From contig JALDYZ010000007.1 of NCBI GenBank assembly GCA_030028905.1, forward strand, positions 124,001 to 188,000: 64,000 bases of DNA, read 5' to 3'. The stretch's first letter is position 1; each line of letters begins with the position of its first letter. The stretch is from Ferirhizobium litorale (lineage in GTDB: Bacteria; Pseudomonadota; Alphaproteobacteria; Rhizobiales; Rhizobiaceae). The translations under genes were made by a program, and so were the position numbers. Under the pieces are notes generated by a model. It did not search any database, was not told the origin of the DNA, and was given only the letters and a program-made list of their open reading frames with translations. This document shows positions 29,981 to 37,250 of the stretch, one piece after another.

Positions 29981-30770
29981 GGGCGCTCCACTCCAGGAAG
30001 ATGTCGGAAAAGGCCGGAAGCCGGCTTTTCTCGAGGGTGAGGTGAAAGACCGGATTGCCGATACTGCCGCCGAGCATCGATCCGTCGGGAAGATGCCGCG
30101 CCGCCGCCGGCGCGGGTCGCAGGTGAAATCGGAAAAGCGCGCTGCTCGCTTCCTCCACGCCTGCCTGCCGCAAGAGCAGCAGAGGCCGGCCGACCGACCG
30201 CGCCTTGAGGCTGAGCCGCCGGCTCTCGGTCAGCCCGAAGCGCTGGGGATTGCCGCGAACCTCAAGGATGACTGCGGCGAAGGCGCCGCTTGCGAGTGCA
30301 GCCTCGGCTAGCCAAAGGGCATCCTCCGGCCGCCGTGGCGCGGCATAGAGAAGTCCGGCCGGATCAAGTCCGTAATCGGCAAGCCCCGCCGCATGCGGAA
30401 GCCCCGCCTCCATGCCGGCAATCGTCTCGCCGATCCATAATAGCCTTCCCGACCCGAGCTTTCGCGCAAGGATACAGACCCCAAGCGCCAGCATGAAGCC
30501 ACTTGCCGCGCCCGCATCGCGCAGCTCGCCGCTACGGATTTCCGACAATCCGTCGAGCGGCAGCCCGCCACCGAGCGGGTCGTCGAATTCCGGCAATCCG
30601 AGCGACAACAGGTTCCCGTTAGCATTGTCCCCGGCCTTCGACTGGGGACGCAACGCCGGTAGTGAAACCGTATCCGCAGCGGCCAATACGGACGCGGGGC
30701 GGCCCTCGATCCGGGCGATGGTTTCGCGCAGGACAGAAAGCGACTCCCGCGCCACGGCAGAGCCAGCCAT
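29832..30770 (-). CDS. imuA: ImuA, RecA-related SOS mutagenesis protein
   Basis: A 312-residue ImuA/SulA-like protein, RecA-related and needed with ImuB and DnaE2 for damage-induced mutagenesis. It has DDPLGGGLPLDGLSEI and FMLALGVCILARKLGSGRLLWIG, matching the RecA-like core, but no complete Walker A. The ATG at 30770 is preferred (GGAG 8 nt upstream); a GTG at 30788 would place the start almost on the LexA site. Its last 149 nt encode the imuB N-terminus in another frame. First gene of the imuA-imuB-dnaE2 operon. Confidence 0.92.
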   Translation of the reverse strand: MAGSAVARESLSVLRETIARIEGRPASVLAAADTVSLPALRPQSKAGDNANGNLLSLGLPEFDDPLGGGLPLDGLSEIRSGELRDAGAASGFMLALGVCILARKLGSGRLLWIGETIAGMEAGLPHAAGLADYGLDPAGLLYAAPRRPEDALWLAEAALASGAFAAVILEVRGNPQRFGLTESRRLSLKARSVGRPLLLLRQAGVEEASSALFRFHLRPAPAAARHLPDGSMLGGSIGNPVFHLTLEKSRLPAFSDIFLEWSAHDRQFFLANPHALPATGRSADPGAHFSASSDGPDRAAPMGSVVAFSRAS

Positions 30771-30790
30771 GACGTCAACTCCGATCACTT

Positions 30791-30805
30791 GTTCATGTTA
30801 TGTTC
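30791..30805 (-). promoter_or_regulatory. LexA (SOS) box of the imuA-imuB-dnaE2 operon
   Basis: On the coding strand it reads GAAC-ATAACAT-GAAC, the direct-repeat GAAC-N7-GAAC (GTTC-N7-GTTC) LexA site of alphaproteobacteria. It lies 21 nt upstream of the imuA ATG, where bound LexA would block transcription. Confidence 0.88.
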
Positions 30806-30930
30806 TTATTGATTCCAGAGCCACCCTGAAGAGTCAACAGCATTTTATGTGAATTTATTCCTGTTCTGGAATCGGCTCTCGAAAATCCCTGCCAAAGGTC
30901 CTATATGGGCATTGATGACAAGGAGTAGCC

Positions 30931-31368
30931 ATGGCCCGCATTGACCAGACAGACGATTGGCGGGACCGCCATGCGCCAACGATCAGTGCCTTTGAATCGC
31001 TGGCCATCGAGGCCTATGGTCACCTGCCGGAGGAATTCCGGGCACTGACCGGCAACCTTACCATCGAGATCGCCGATTTTCCCACCGACGAGGTCTTCGA
31101 GGACATGGCGCTGGAAACGCCCTTCGACCTGCTCGGTCTGTTCGAAGGGCGCGGCATTTCAGAGCGCTTCACCATGGAAACCGGCGAAATGCCGAACCAC
31201 ATCACCCTCTATCGCCGCCCGATCCTCGATTACTGGGCCGAGAACGAGGAAACGCTCGGCGACATCATCACCCATGTGCTGATTCACGAGATCGGCCACC
31301 ATTTCGGCCTCTCCGACGACGACATGGAACGCATCGAGGCGACGGCAGAAGCCGCCGCCGACCGCTGA
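30931..31368 (+). CDS. Small zincin-type metallopeptidase family protein
   Basis: A 145-residue protein of the minimal metallopeptidase family (formerly DUF1025). The zinc motif HEIGHHFGLSDDDME carries HExxH plus a downstream Asp ligand. The rest is short: PEEFRALTGNLTIEIADFPTDEV and HITLYRRPILDYW are the other family blocks. There is no signal peptide, so it is cytoplasmic. AAGGAG precedes the ATG. It ends 5 nt before the stop of a convergent gene. The substrate is unknown. Confidence 0.88.
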   Translation: MARIDQTDDWRDRHAPTISAFESLAIEAYGHLPEEFRALTGNLTIEIADFPTDEVFEDMALETPFDLLGLFEGRGISERFTMETGEMPNHITLYRRPILDYWAENEETLGDIITHVLIHEIGHHFGLSDDDMERIEATAEAAADR

Positions 31369-31373
31369 GACAA

Positions 31374-31580
31374 TTACTGCTCGGACAGCTTCATGTCCGG
31401 GTGGTATTCCTTCCCTTCCACCTCTTTCATCACGGCCTGGCCGGCTTGCATCTGGCCGGTTGCCGCATTGAAGGCCAATGACGGCGAACCGTGCAGCGAC
31501 CAGCCCTTGTTGAGGGCATCGGTGACCCGATGGCAGAAGGCGGCATCGTCAAGGCCGGTGAGGAAACGATAGACTTTCAA
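31374..31580 (-). CDS. DUF1737 domain protein
   Basis: A 68-residue DUF1737 protein of unknown function: VYRFLTGLDDAAFCHRV, LNKGWSLHGSPSLAFNAATG and a C-terminal KEVEGKEYHPDMKLSEQ. A TTG start at 31580 is chosen because it is where homologues begin (MKVYRFLTG) and because TTG and the stop of the upstream gene form a TTGA overlap. It follows the CitE-like lyase on the same strand; the two are probably coupled. Confidence 0.8.
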   Translation of the reverse strand: MKVYRFLTGLDDAAFCHRVTDALNKGWSLHGSPSLAFNAATGQMQAGQAVMKEVEGKEYHPDMKLSEQ

Positions 31581-32485
31581 GGCTTGTCCTTTCGAAGAGA
31601 AATCATCGCGGCCTTGTGCACCAACTGTTCGGCCTGCGCCAGATGCAACCGCTCGATCATGCGGCCGTTCATGTTGATGACGCCTCGGCCCTGGGCATCC
31701 GGCTCGGCGAAGGCAGCGATGATCGCCTGCGCTTCGGCCAGCGCCGCCTCGTCCGGCCCGAATTGCCGGTTGGCGGCATCGATCTGCGCCGGGTGGATCA
31801 GCATCTTGCCGTCGAAGCCCATGGCGCGCCCCTGACTGCACTCGCTCTCGAAAGCGGCAAGATCACGAAAATCGTTGCAGACGCTGTCGAGCGCATCGAG
31901 CCCGTAGGCGCGCACGGCAACAATGACCTGCATCAGCCAGGAAACAAGATAGGTACGCCCCGACCCGGGCAGCACACCGGTCTCCTTGCGCAGGTCGTTG
32001 AGGCCGACGACAAGGCAGTCGAGCCGGGCGCCCGGCGTGCGGCCGCTTTCGGCGATCGCCGCAACGTTCAAGATGGCGCGCGGCGTCTCGATCATCGCCC
32101 AGATACGCAAGGCTTCCGGCGCGTCGCGATCGGCCAACAGGTCGGCGATCGCCGCGATGTCCTGCGGCTCATCGACCTTGGGCAGGAGCACCGCATCCGG
32201 CCGGCATGCCAGAACCAGTTCGATGTCGTCGGCACCGAACTCCGAGGCAAGCGGATTGATGCGGATGATGCGTTCGCGACCCTCGAGGGGTGTTTGCCTG
32301 AAGAAGCGCTGCAAATTGTCGCGGGCATTTGCCTTGCTTTCCGGAGCGACCGAGTCCTCAAGGTCGAAGATCACGCCGTCGCAGTCAAGTCCATGAATTT
32401 TTTCGAGTGCCCGGGCATTGATGGCCGGCACGCTCAGCACGGAACGGCGCAATCGGACAGGGCGCGGGGAGGCGATCGTGTTCAT
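31577..32485 (-). CDS. CitE-like HpcH/HpaI aldolase / citrate lyase family protein
   Basis: A 302-residue (beta/alpha)8 lyase of the CitE-like group, which acts on beta-hydroxy-acyl-CoA or dicarboxylate substrates. Motifs are RRSVLSVPA, GVIFDLEDSVAPESK (Mg-binding), RINPLASEFGADDI, WAMIETPRAILN and GKMLIHPAQI. ATG 32485 is preferred over an upstream TTG at 32521 because homologues begin MNTIASPRPVRLRRS. No CitD/CitF partner is nearby, so this is a stand-alone CitE-like protein, perhaps a malyl-CoA or citramalyl-CoA lyase. Confidence 0.87.
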   Translation of the reverse strand: MNTIASPRPVRLRRSVLSVPAINARALEKIHGLDCDGVIFDLEDSVAPESKANARDNLQRFFRQTPLEGRERIIRINPLASEFGADDIELVLACRPDAVLLPKVDEPQDIAAIADLLADRDAPEALRIWAMIETPRAILNVAAIAESGRTPGARLDCLVVGLNDLRKETGVLPGSGRTYLVSWLMQVIVAVRAYGLDALDSVCNDFRDLAAFESECSQGRAMGFDGKMLIHPAQIDAANRQFGPDEAALAEAQAIIAAFAEPDAQGRGVINMNGRMIERLHLAQAEQLVHKAAMISLRKDKP

Positions 32486-32598
32486 GGGAGCTGTTGTGCC
32501 AAGCTTTCGTAGGCCGTGCAAGCCAACAAAATGCCACGCTTATCTTGCATTGCGAAATGGGAAGGACCACATTCCTTCCAAGAGAAAGGCTTGAAACC

Positions 32599-32832
32599 AT
32601 GCAAAGCGTCCGTTCATTCTTCCTCACTCTTTCGGGCATCACCTTCGTTGCCATCATCGCGCTGTTCACCGCCTCGATCACGATCGCGCTCGCCGGTATT
32701 CTGTCCGTGATGCTTCTCGCCCGTGCGCTTACCGTCTCGCTGAGGATGAAGCCCGTGCCCGTGCGTGCGAAAGCCCGTGATGAACGGATGCGCGTCTGGA
32801 ACGACGGTCGCGGCACCATCATCGACATGTGA
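32599..32832 (+). CDS. Small membrane protein of unknown function
   Basis: A 77-residue protein with two close hydrophobic segments (FFLTLSGITFVAIIALFTASI and ITIALAGILSVMLLARAL) and a basic, soluble tail ending GTIIDM. Similar short proteins are found beside leuD in rhizobia, but no function is known. AGAGAAAGG precedes the ATG. Its base composition matches the neighbours, so it looks like a real gene. Confidence 0.6.
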   Translation: MQSVRSFFLTLSGITFVAIIALFTASITIALAGILSVMLLARALTVSLRMKPVPVRAKARDERMRVWNDGRGTIIDM

Positions 32833-32990
32833 TCTCGCGCCTGTCGCGCATATGCCAATGTGAGACGGCCGCTTCCGGGGGATGTGGGCTGCGAGGCGCA
32901 GTGGACCCTCCGGCGCAAGATTCCCCTTCAATTCTGCGCCGATTTGCTCTATTGGCAACTGCAACAAAGCTAAAAACCTGAGGCAGACCC

Positions 32991-33596
32991 ATGGACAAGT
33001 TCGTCAAGCTCACCGGCGTTGCCGCGCCGCTCCCGGTCGTCAATGTCGATACCGACATGATCATTCCGAAGGACTATCTGAAGACCATCAAGCGCACCGG
33101 TCTCGGCACCGGCCTGTTCGCCGAAGCGCGTTACCTGGAAGACGGTTCTCCGAACCCCGATTTCGTCCTGAACAAGCCTGCCTACCAGAACGCCAAGATC
33201 CTTGTTGCCGGCGACAACTTTGGCTGTGGTTCCTCGCGTGAGCACGCGCCCTGGGCGCTTCTCGATTTCGGTATCCGCTGTGTGATCTCCACGAGCTTTG
33301 CCGACATCTTCTACAACAACTGTTTCAAGAACGGCATCCTGCCGATCGTCGTCAGCCCGGAAAACCTGGAAAAGCTGATGGACGACGCCAGCCGCGGTTC
33401 CAACGCCATCCTCTCAATTGACCTTGAGGCGCAGGAAATCACCGGCCCGGACGGCGGCAAGATCACCTTCGAGATCGACGCCTTCAAGCGCCACTGCCTG
33501 CTGAACGGCCTCGATGACATCGGCCTGACGCTGGAAAAAGCGACTGCCATCGACAGCTTCGAGAAGTCGACCGCCGAGACCCGTCCCTGGGCGTAA
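32991..33596 (+). CDS. leuD: 3-isopropylmalate dehydratase small subunit
   Basis: A 201-residue small subunit of isopropylmalate isomerase for leucine synthesis; with LeuC it converts 2- to 3-isopropylmalate. It starts [14 protein letters not shown], has [13 protein letters not shown], the swivelling-domain motif [17 protein letters not shown], and ends in the normal family length. leuC is not in the window. leuB lies 2.4 kb away, separated by the mannosylfructose genes. GAGGCAGACC precedes the ATG; a strong terminator follows. Confidence 0.96.
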   Translation: MDKFVKLTGVAAPLPVVNVDTDMIIPKDYLKTIKRTGLGTGLFAEARYLEDGSPNPDFVLNKPAYQNAKILVAGDNFGCGSSREHAPWALLDFGIRCVISTSFADIFYNNCFKNGILPIVVSPENLEKLMDDASRGSNAILSIDLEAQEITGPDGGKITFEIDAFKRHCLLNGLDDIGLTLEKATAIDSFEKSTAETRPWA

Positions 33597-33615
33597 GCGC
33601 CAACCAAAACGACTG

Positions 33616-33653
33616 AAAACCGGCTTTGGAAAACCCCAAGGCCGGTTTTTTTA
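33616..33653 (+). terminator. Terminator after leuD
   Basis: AAAACCGGC / GCCGGTTTTTTT stem and T-run. The T-run overlaps the stop codon of the converging mfppA gene. Confidence 0.85.
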
Positions 33654-34391
33654 ATGGGCAACGCCCCAGTGGATCAGCCCTTCGATGACACCGTCGGCAA
33701 TGGTAGCGGAAGCGCGATAGTGTCGCTTCTCCCTTGCGGCGATTTCGACCAGCTCTCCAAGCGCATTGCCGACCACGATGCCGCGAACGCCCGACAGCCG
33801 GAACATCTCGACATCATTGCCTGTGTCGCCCGCCACCACGACCGCATCGAGGCCGATGCCGAGCCCGTCGCAGACCCAGGCCAGCGCTTGCCCCTTGTCC
33901 GCCTTGCCGGGAAGGACATCGAGATCGCGGTTGCTGGAATAGACAAGTTTGGCGTCATGACCGCTTTCGCGCAGGCGTTGCTCGATCTCCCGGATCTCGG
34001 CCTCGCCCGCGTCTCTCAGATACCAGCTCGATTTGAAGCCATGCTGGAACTCGTCCGGCTGCCGTTCGACGCCGGGGATGGCCCGCATGGTCGCCTCGAT
34101 CGCCGCAACGTCGAAGGCATCGCCAAGCATCGTCCGGAACCGCGAATGATCAAGGTCCGGATAGCCCCCCGCCAGCATCGTGCCGACGCCGCCGATGTAG
34201 AGATCCGGCTCCGGAAGCCCGCTTTGCGACACAATCGCCGTCATGTCGTCGATCAGCCGACCGCTATTGTAGAGGAGAAGGGGCCGTTTCTCCGGGTGAA
34301 GCGAGTGCCAGAAATCGCGGAACCGCAAAACAGCTGCGGGATCACCGAGCAGCGTCCCATCGAGATCGGACGAAAAGAGGCGCACCGTCAT
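33651..34391 (-). CDS. mfppA: Mannosylfructose-phosphate phosphatase
   Basis: A 246-residue HAD-IIB phosphatase of the sucrose-6-phosphate phosphatase type. It shows SSDLDGTLLGD (catalytic Asp), YNSGRLIDD, KSSWYLRDA, YSSNRDLDVLPGKADKG, AGDTGND (Mg ligands) and DGVIEGLIHWG. These blocks match the Agrobacterium enzyme that dephosphorylates mannosylfructose-6-phosphate, and the gene is next to a matching synthase. The ATG at 34391 is used; the ATG at 34406 would overlap the synthase gene by 14 nt. A plain sucrose-phosphate phosphatase is the alternative. Confidence 0.88.
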   Translation of the reverse strand: MTVRLFSSDLDGTLLGDPAAVLRFRDFWHSLHPEKRPLLLYNSGRLIDDMTAIVSQSGLPEPDLYIGGVGTMLAGGYPDLDHSRFRTMLGDAFDVAAIEATMRAIPGVERQPDEFQHGFKSSWYLRDAGEAEIREIEQRLRESGHDAKLVYSSNRDLDVLPGKADKGQALAWVCDGLGIGLDAVVVAGDTGNDVEMFRLSGVRGIVVGNALGELVEIAAREKRHYRASATIADGVIEGLIHWGVAH

Positions 34392-34392
34392 A

Positions 34393-35706
34393 TCAGTCTT
34401 CGTCATGCCAGGGTTCGGCCCATTCCTTGTCGGAGGCCATCGCTTGGCGCATCGGCCGGCCCTCGACAAGCGCGATCAGCTGCTGGGCGATGCCCGTCCA
34501 GGTGAAGAGGCTGCGGGCTTTGTGAGCGCCCATGCGCGACAGCCGCGCGTTGAGCCTCGGATGCTTGAACGGCTTCATCATGGTGATGCCGAGATCCTCC
34601 TTGTCGAAGGGATCGGCAAACAGCCCGTGCCGGCCATAGGTGATTGCCCTGAACAGGCCGCCATGGACGGTCACGACGGTCGGGGTGCCGCATGCCATCG
34701 CCTCGATCGCCGTCATCCCGAAGGGTTCGTAGCGGCTGGACAGCACAAACATATCGGCGGCGCGATAGTAGTCCGGCAGGTCCTCGTCCGGAACGAACCC
34801 CGAGAAGGTAACACGGCCATCGAGATCGAGTTCGCTGACTTGGCTCTTTAGCCTGCCCAGAATGCCGCGTTCCTGATCGTCCATGTTCTCGCCGCCGACG
34901 GCAAGGTGCAGATGAGCGTCAGTCACCCGCGACGCAAGGATCGAAAACCCGTCGATCAGAAGATCATAACCCTTGTTGGTGGCAAGCCGGCCAAGCGCCA
35001 GCACCGTCTTGCTCTCAAAGCCGAACTTCTTTCGCAGCATCTGGCGGCTCGCTTCCGACACCGGATAAAAGCGGTTGTCGTCATAGCCGGGAGGAATCAT
35101 ATGTACGGCTTCGCGGCTGAGCCCGTAGTCGTCCATCAGCATGTCGAGCTGTACCGGCGTCGTGGCAACCACCATGTCGCAGCTGCGGTAGATGATCAGC
35201 TCATGGCGGATGCGTTCGGCGAAGTTGAATTCCGATTCGAACTGGTCGACCTTGTCCGGATAATCTGTCTCCATCTGCCGCTTCTTCCAGATACCAAGCG
35301 AATGCGGCGTGTGGATGTGCGGAATGGACATCAGCTCGGAAAGCCTCTGACCCGCGGCACCGGCGTCCCAGTAGTGACTGCTGATGAAAAAATACTCGAG
35401 CTGGTTCCGCTTGATGTAGCGAATTGCGTTCTCGCACCACTCCAGCAGGTGACGCTGCAGATATTCCTTCGGAATGAAATCATTGCCGCCGCACGGGATG
35501 CGGATCACCCTGACATTCTGGTCCACCTCATCGATTTCGGGCTGATCCTCGAAGCGCCTGGTGAAGATATCGACTGCAAATCCGAGCTGGGCCAGCTTCT
35601 TCGCCAGCTCAAGCACATACACCACCTGTCCGCCGGTGTCGGCGGCCCCCAGGGGCGGGTTGGCGGCGACATAGCCGTGTGTGGAAATAATCAGGATTCG
35701 GCTCAT
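34393..35706 (-). CDS. mfpsA: Mannosylfructose-phosphate synthase
   Basis: A 437-residue GT4 glycosyltransferase related to sucrose-phosphate synthase. Blocks match the Agrobacterium enzyme that joins GDP-mannose and fructose-6-phosphate: ISTHGYVAANPPLGAADTGGQ at the N-terminus, SHYWDAG, HTPHSLGIWKKRQMETDYP, PPGYDDNRFYPVSE, ALGRLATNKGYDLL and the donor-site SSRYEPFGMTAIEAMACGTP. Start: ATG 35706; an ATG at 35733 would add nine residues. With the phosphatase next to it, it makes mannosylfructose, an osmolyte in Agrobacterium. The substrate is inferred from similarity and the gene pairing. Confidence 0.87.
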   Translation of the reverse strand: MSRILIISTHGYVAANPPLGAADTGGQVVYVLELAKKLAQLGFAVDIFTRRFEDQPEIDEVDQNVRVIRIPCGGNDFIPKEYLQRHLLEWCENAIRYIKRNQLEYFFISSHYWDAGAAGQRLSELMSIPHIHTPHSLGIWKKRQMETDYPDKVDQFESEFNFAERIRHELIIYRSCDMVVATTPVQLDMLMDDYGLSREAVHMIPPGYDDNRFYPVSEASRQMLRKKFGFESKTVLALGRLATNKGYDLLIDGFSILASRVTDAHLHLAVGGENMDDQERGILGRLKSQVSELDLDGRVTFSGFVPDEDLPDYYRAADMFVLSSRYEPFGMTAIEAMACGTPTVVTVHGGLFRAITYGRHGLFADPFDKEDLGITMMKPFKHPRLNARLSRMGAHKARSLFTWTGIAQQLIALVEGRPMRQAMASDKEWAEPWHDED

Positions 35707-35995
35707 GTATTCGGAATCTCGGGAATTCGTCATGACGACCAGGGCTACCTCTCCTCTGTTCATGATCAAGCGAGCAATTGCGCACAGCAACAGCGCAACT
35801 CGGCTGAAACGCGCAAACACCAGATTGGTTCCGCCATGCACGACGTTTTTTGAGGATCGTTCCACCAGCGTCGAGCGCGCGACTTTGCCCGGCTCGGCCG
35901 CCAACCGTACCGCTACGACGCCCATTCGGCTTGAAAAGGTCCGGAACGGTGTTTAAGAACGCGGCCACTCGTGATTGTTTAAAAGGGTGACTTCG

Positions 35996-37108
35996 ATGAC
36001 CGTCCGCAATCTCTTTCTCCTGCCCGGTGACGGGATCGGCCCCGAAGCCATGGCCGAAGTCCGCAAGATCATCGCATACATGAATGACGCGATGGGCGCG
36101 GGTTTCGTGACCAACGAGGGCTTGGTCGGCGGTTCGGCCTACGATTCCCATGGCGCGGCGATTTCGGAAGGTGACATGGGCAAGGCGCTGGCCGCCGATG
36201 CCGTTCTCTTCGGTGCCGTCGGGGGTCCGAAGTGGGACGACGTGCCCTATGAGGTTCGCCCCGAAGCGGGCCTGCTGCGGCTGCGCAAGGACCTCGAACT
36301 TTTCGCCAACCTGCGCCCGGCGATCTGCTATCCGGCGCTCGCCAACGCCTCCTCTCTCAAGCCGGAACTCGTCGAAGGTCTCGATATTCTGATCGTGCGC
36401 GAGCTGACCGGCGGCGTCTACTTCGGTTCGCCGAAGGAAATCATCGACCTCGGCAACGGCCAGAAGCGCGGCATCGACACCCAGGTCTACGACACCTACG
36501 AGATCGAGCGTATCGCCGGCGTCGCCTTCGAACTGGCGCGCACCCGCAAGAACCGCGTCTGCTCGATGGAAAAACGCAACGTCATGAAGTCGGGCGTGCT
36601 CTGGAACCAGGTGGTGACCCAGACCCACAAGGATAGGTATTCCGACGTGCAGCTCGAGCACATGCTGGCCGACGCCGGTGGCATGCAGCTGGTGCGCGCG
36701 CCAAAACAGTTCGACGTGATCGTCACCGACAACCTCTTCGGCGACATGCTCTCCGACGTCGCGGCCATGCTGACCGGCTCGCTCGGCATGCTGCCGTCCG
36801 CCTCGCTCGGCGCCCCGGATGCCAAGACCGGCAAGCGCAAGGCGCTGTACGAGCCAGTGCACGGCTCCGCCCCGGATATCGCCGGCAAGGGGATCGCCAA
36901 CCCAATCGCCATGATCGCATCGTTCGCAATGTGCCTGCGCTATTCTTTCAACATGGTCGACGAGGCCGACAAGCTGGAAAGGGCGATCGCCAACGTTCTC
37001 GACAAGGGCATTCGCACCGGCGACATCATGGCCGAGGGCTGCACCAAGGTCGGTACCGCCGAGATGGGCGACGCGATCCTCGCCGAATTCAAATCGGTTT
37101 CTATCTGA
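35996..37108 (+). CDS. leuB: 3-isopropylmalate dehydrogenase
   Basis: A 370-residue NAD-dependent enzyme that makes the direct precursor of leucine's keto acid. It has [35 protein letters not shown] (metal/substrate), the [10 protein letters not shown] block, and [15 protein letters not shown] near the C-terminus, all of the LeuB type. AAAGGG lies upstream of the ATG at 35996. A match to parS immediately follows its stop codon, then a GC stem. Confidence 0.96.
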   Translation: MTVRNLFLLPGDGIGPEAMAEVRKIIAYMNDAMGAGFVTNEGLVGGSAYDSHGAAISEGDMGKALAADAVLFGAVGGPKWDDVPYEVRPEAGLLRLRKDLELFANLRPAICYPALANASSLKPELVEGLDILIVRELTGGVYFGSPKEIIDLGNGQKRGIDTQVYDTYEIERIAGVAFELARTRKNRVCSMEKRNVMKSGVLWNQVVTQTHKDRYSDVQLEHMLADAGGMQLVRAPKQFDVIVTDNLFGDMLSDVAAMLTGSLGMLPSASLGAPDAKTGKRKALYEPVHGSAPDIAGKGIANPIAMIASFAMCLRYSFNMVDEADKLERAIANVLDKGIRTGDIMAEGCTKVGTAEMGDAILAEFKSVSI

Positions 37109-37124
37109 TATTTCACGTGAAACA
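37109..37124. promoter_or_regulatory. Candidate parS (ParB-binding) site
   Basis: The 16-mer TATTTCACGTGAAACA differs from the bacterial parS consensus TGTTTCACGTGAAACA only at position 2. It begins right after the leuB stop codon. Near-identical sites in other alphaproteobacteria bind ParB close to the replication origin. Confidence 0.75.
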
Positions 37125-37132
37125 CGCGCTCG

Positions 37133-37158
37133 ATCCCCGCATCCTTGGAGGCGGGGAT
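37133..37158 (+). terminator. Weak stem-loop after leuB
   Basis: ATCCCCGC / GCGGGGAT stem with a 10-nt loop, but only a short T tail. It may act as a weak terminator of leuB transcripts. Confidence 0.45.
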
Positions 37159-37195
37159 TTGCTATTGACGCTGGCGCTCTTCCTTCCGTCCGCAT

Positions 37196-37224
37196 AAAAA
37201 ACCGGCGCGGAGGACCGCGCCGGA
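37196..37224 (-). terminator. Terminator of the MHS transporter gene
   Basis: Read on the minus strand: CCGGCGCGG, loop TCCT, CCGCGCCGG, then TTTTTT. A strong rho-independent terminator about 30 nt after the transporter stop. Confidence 0.88.
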
Positions 37225-37250
37225 ACCAGAGCAAAACTTGTCTGAAGCGA

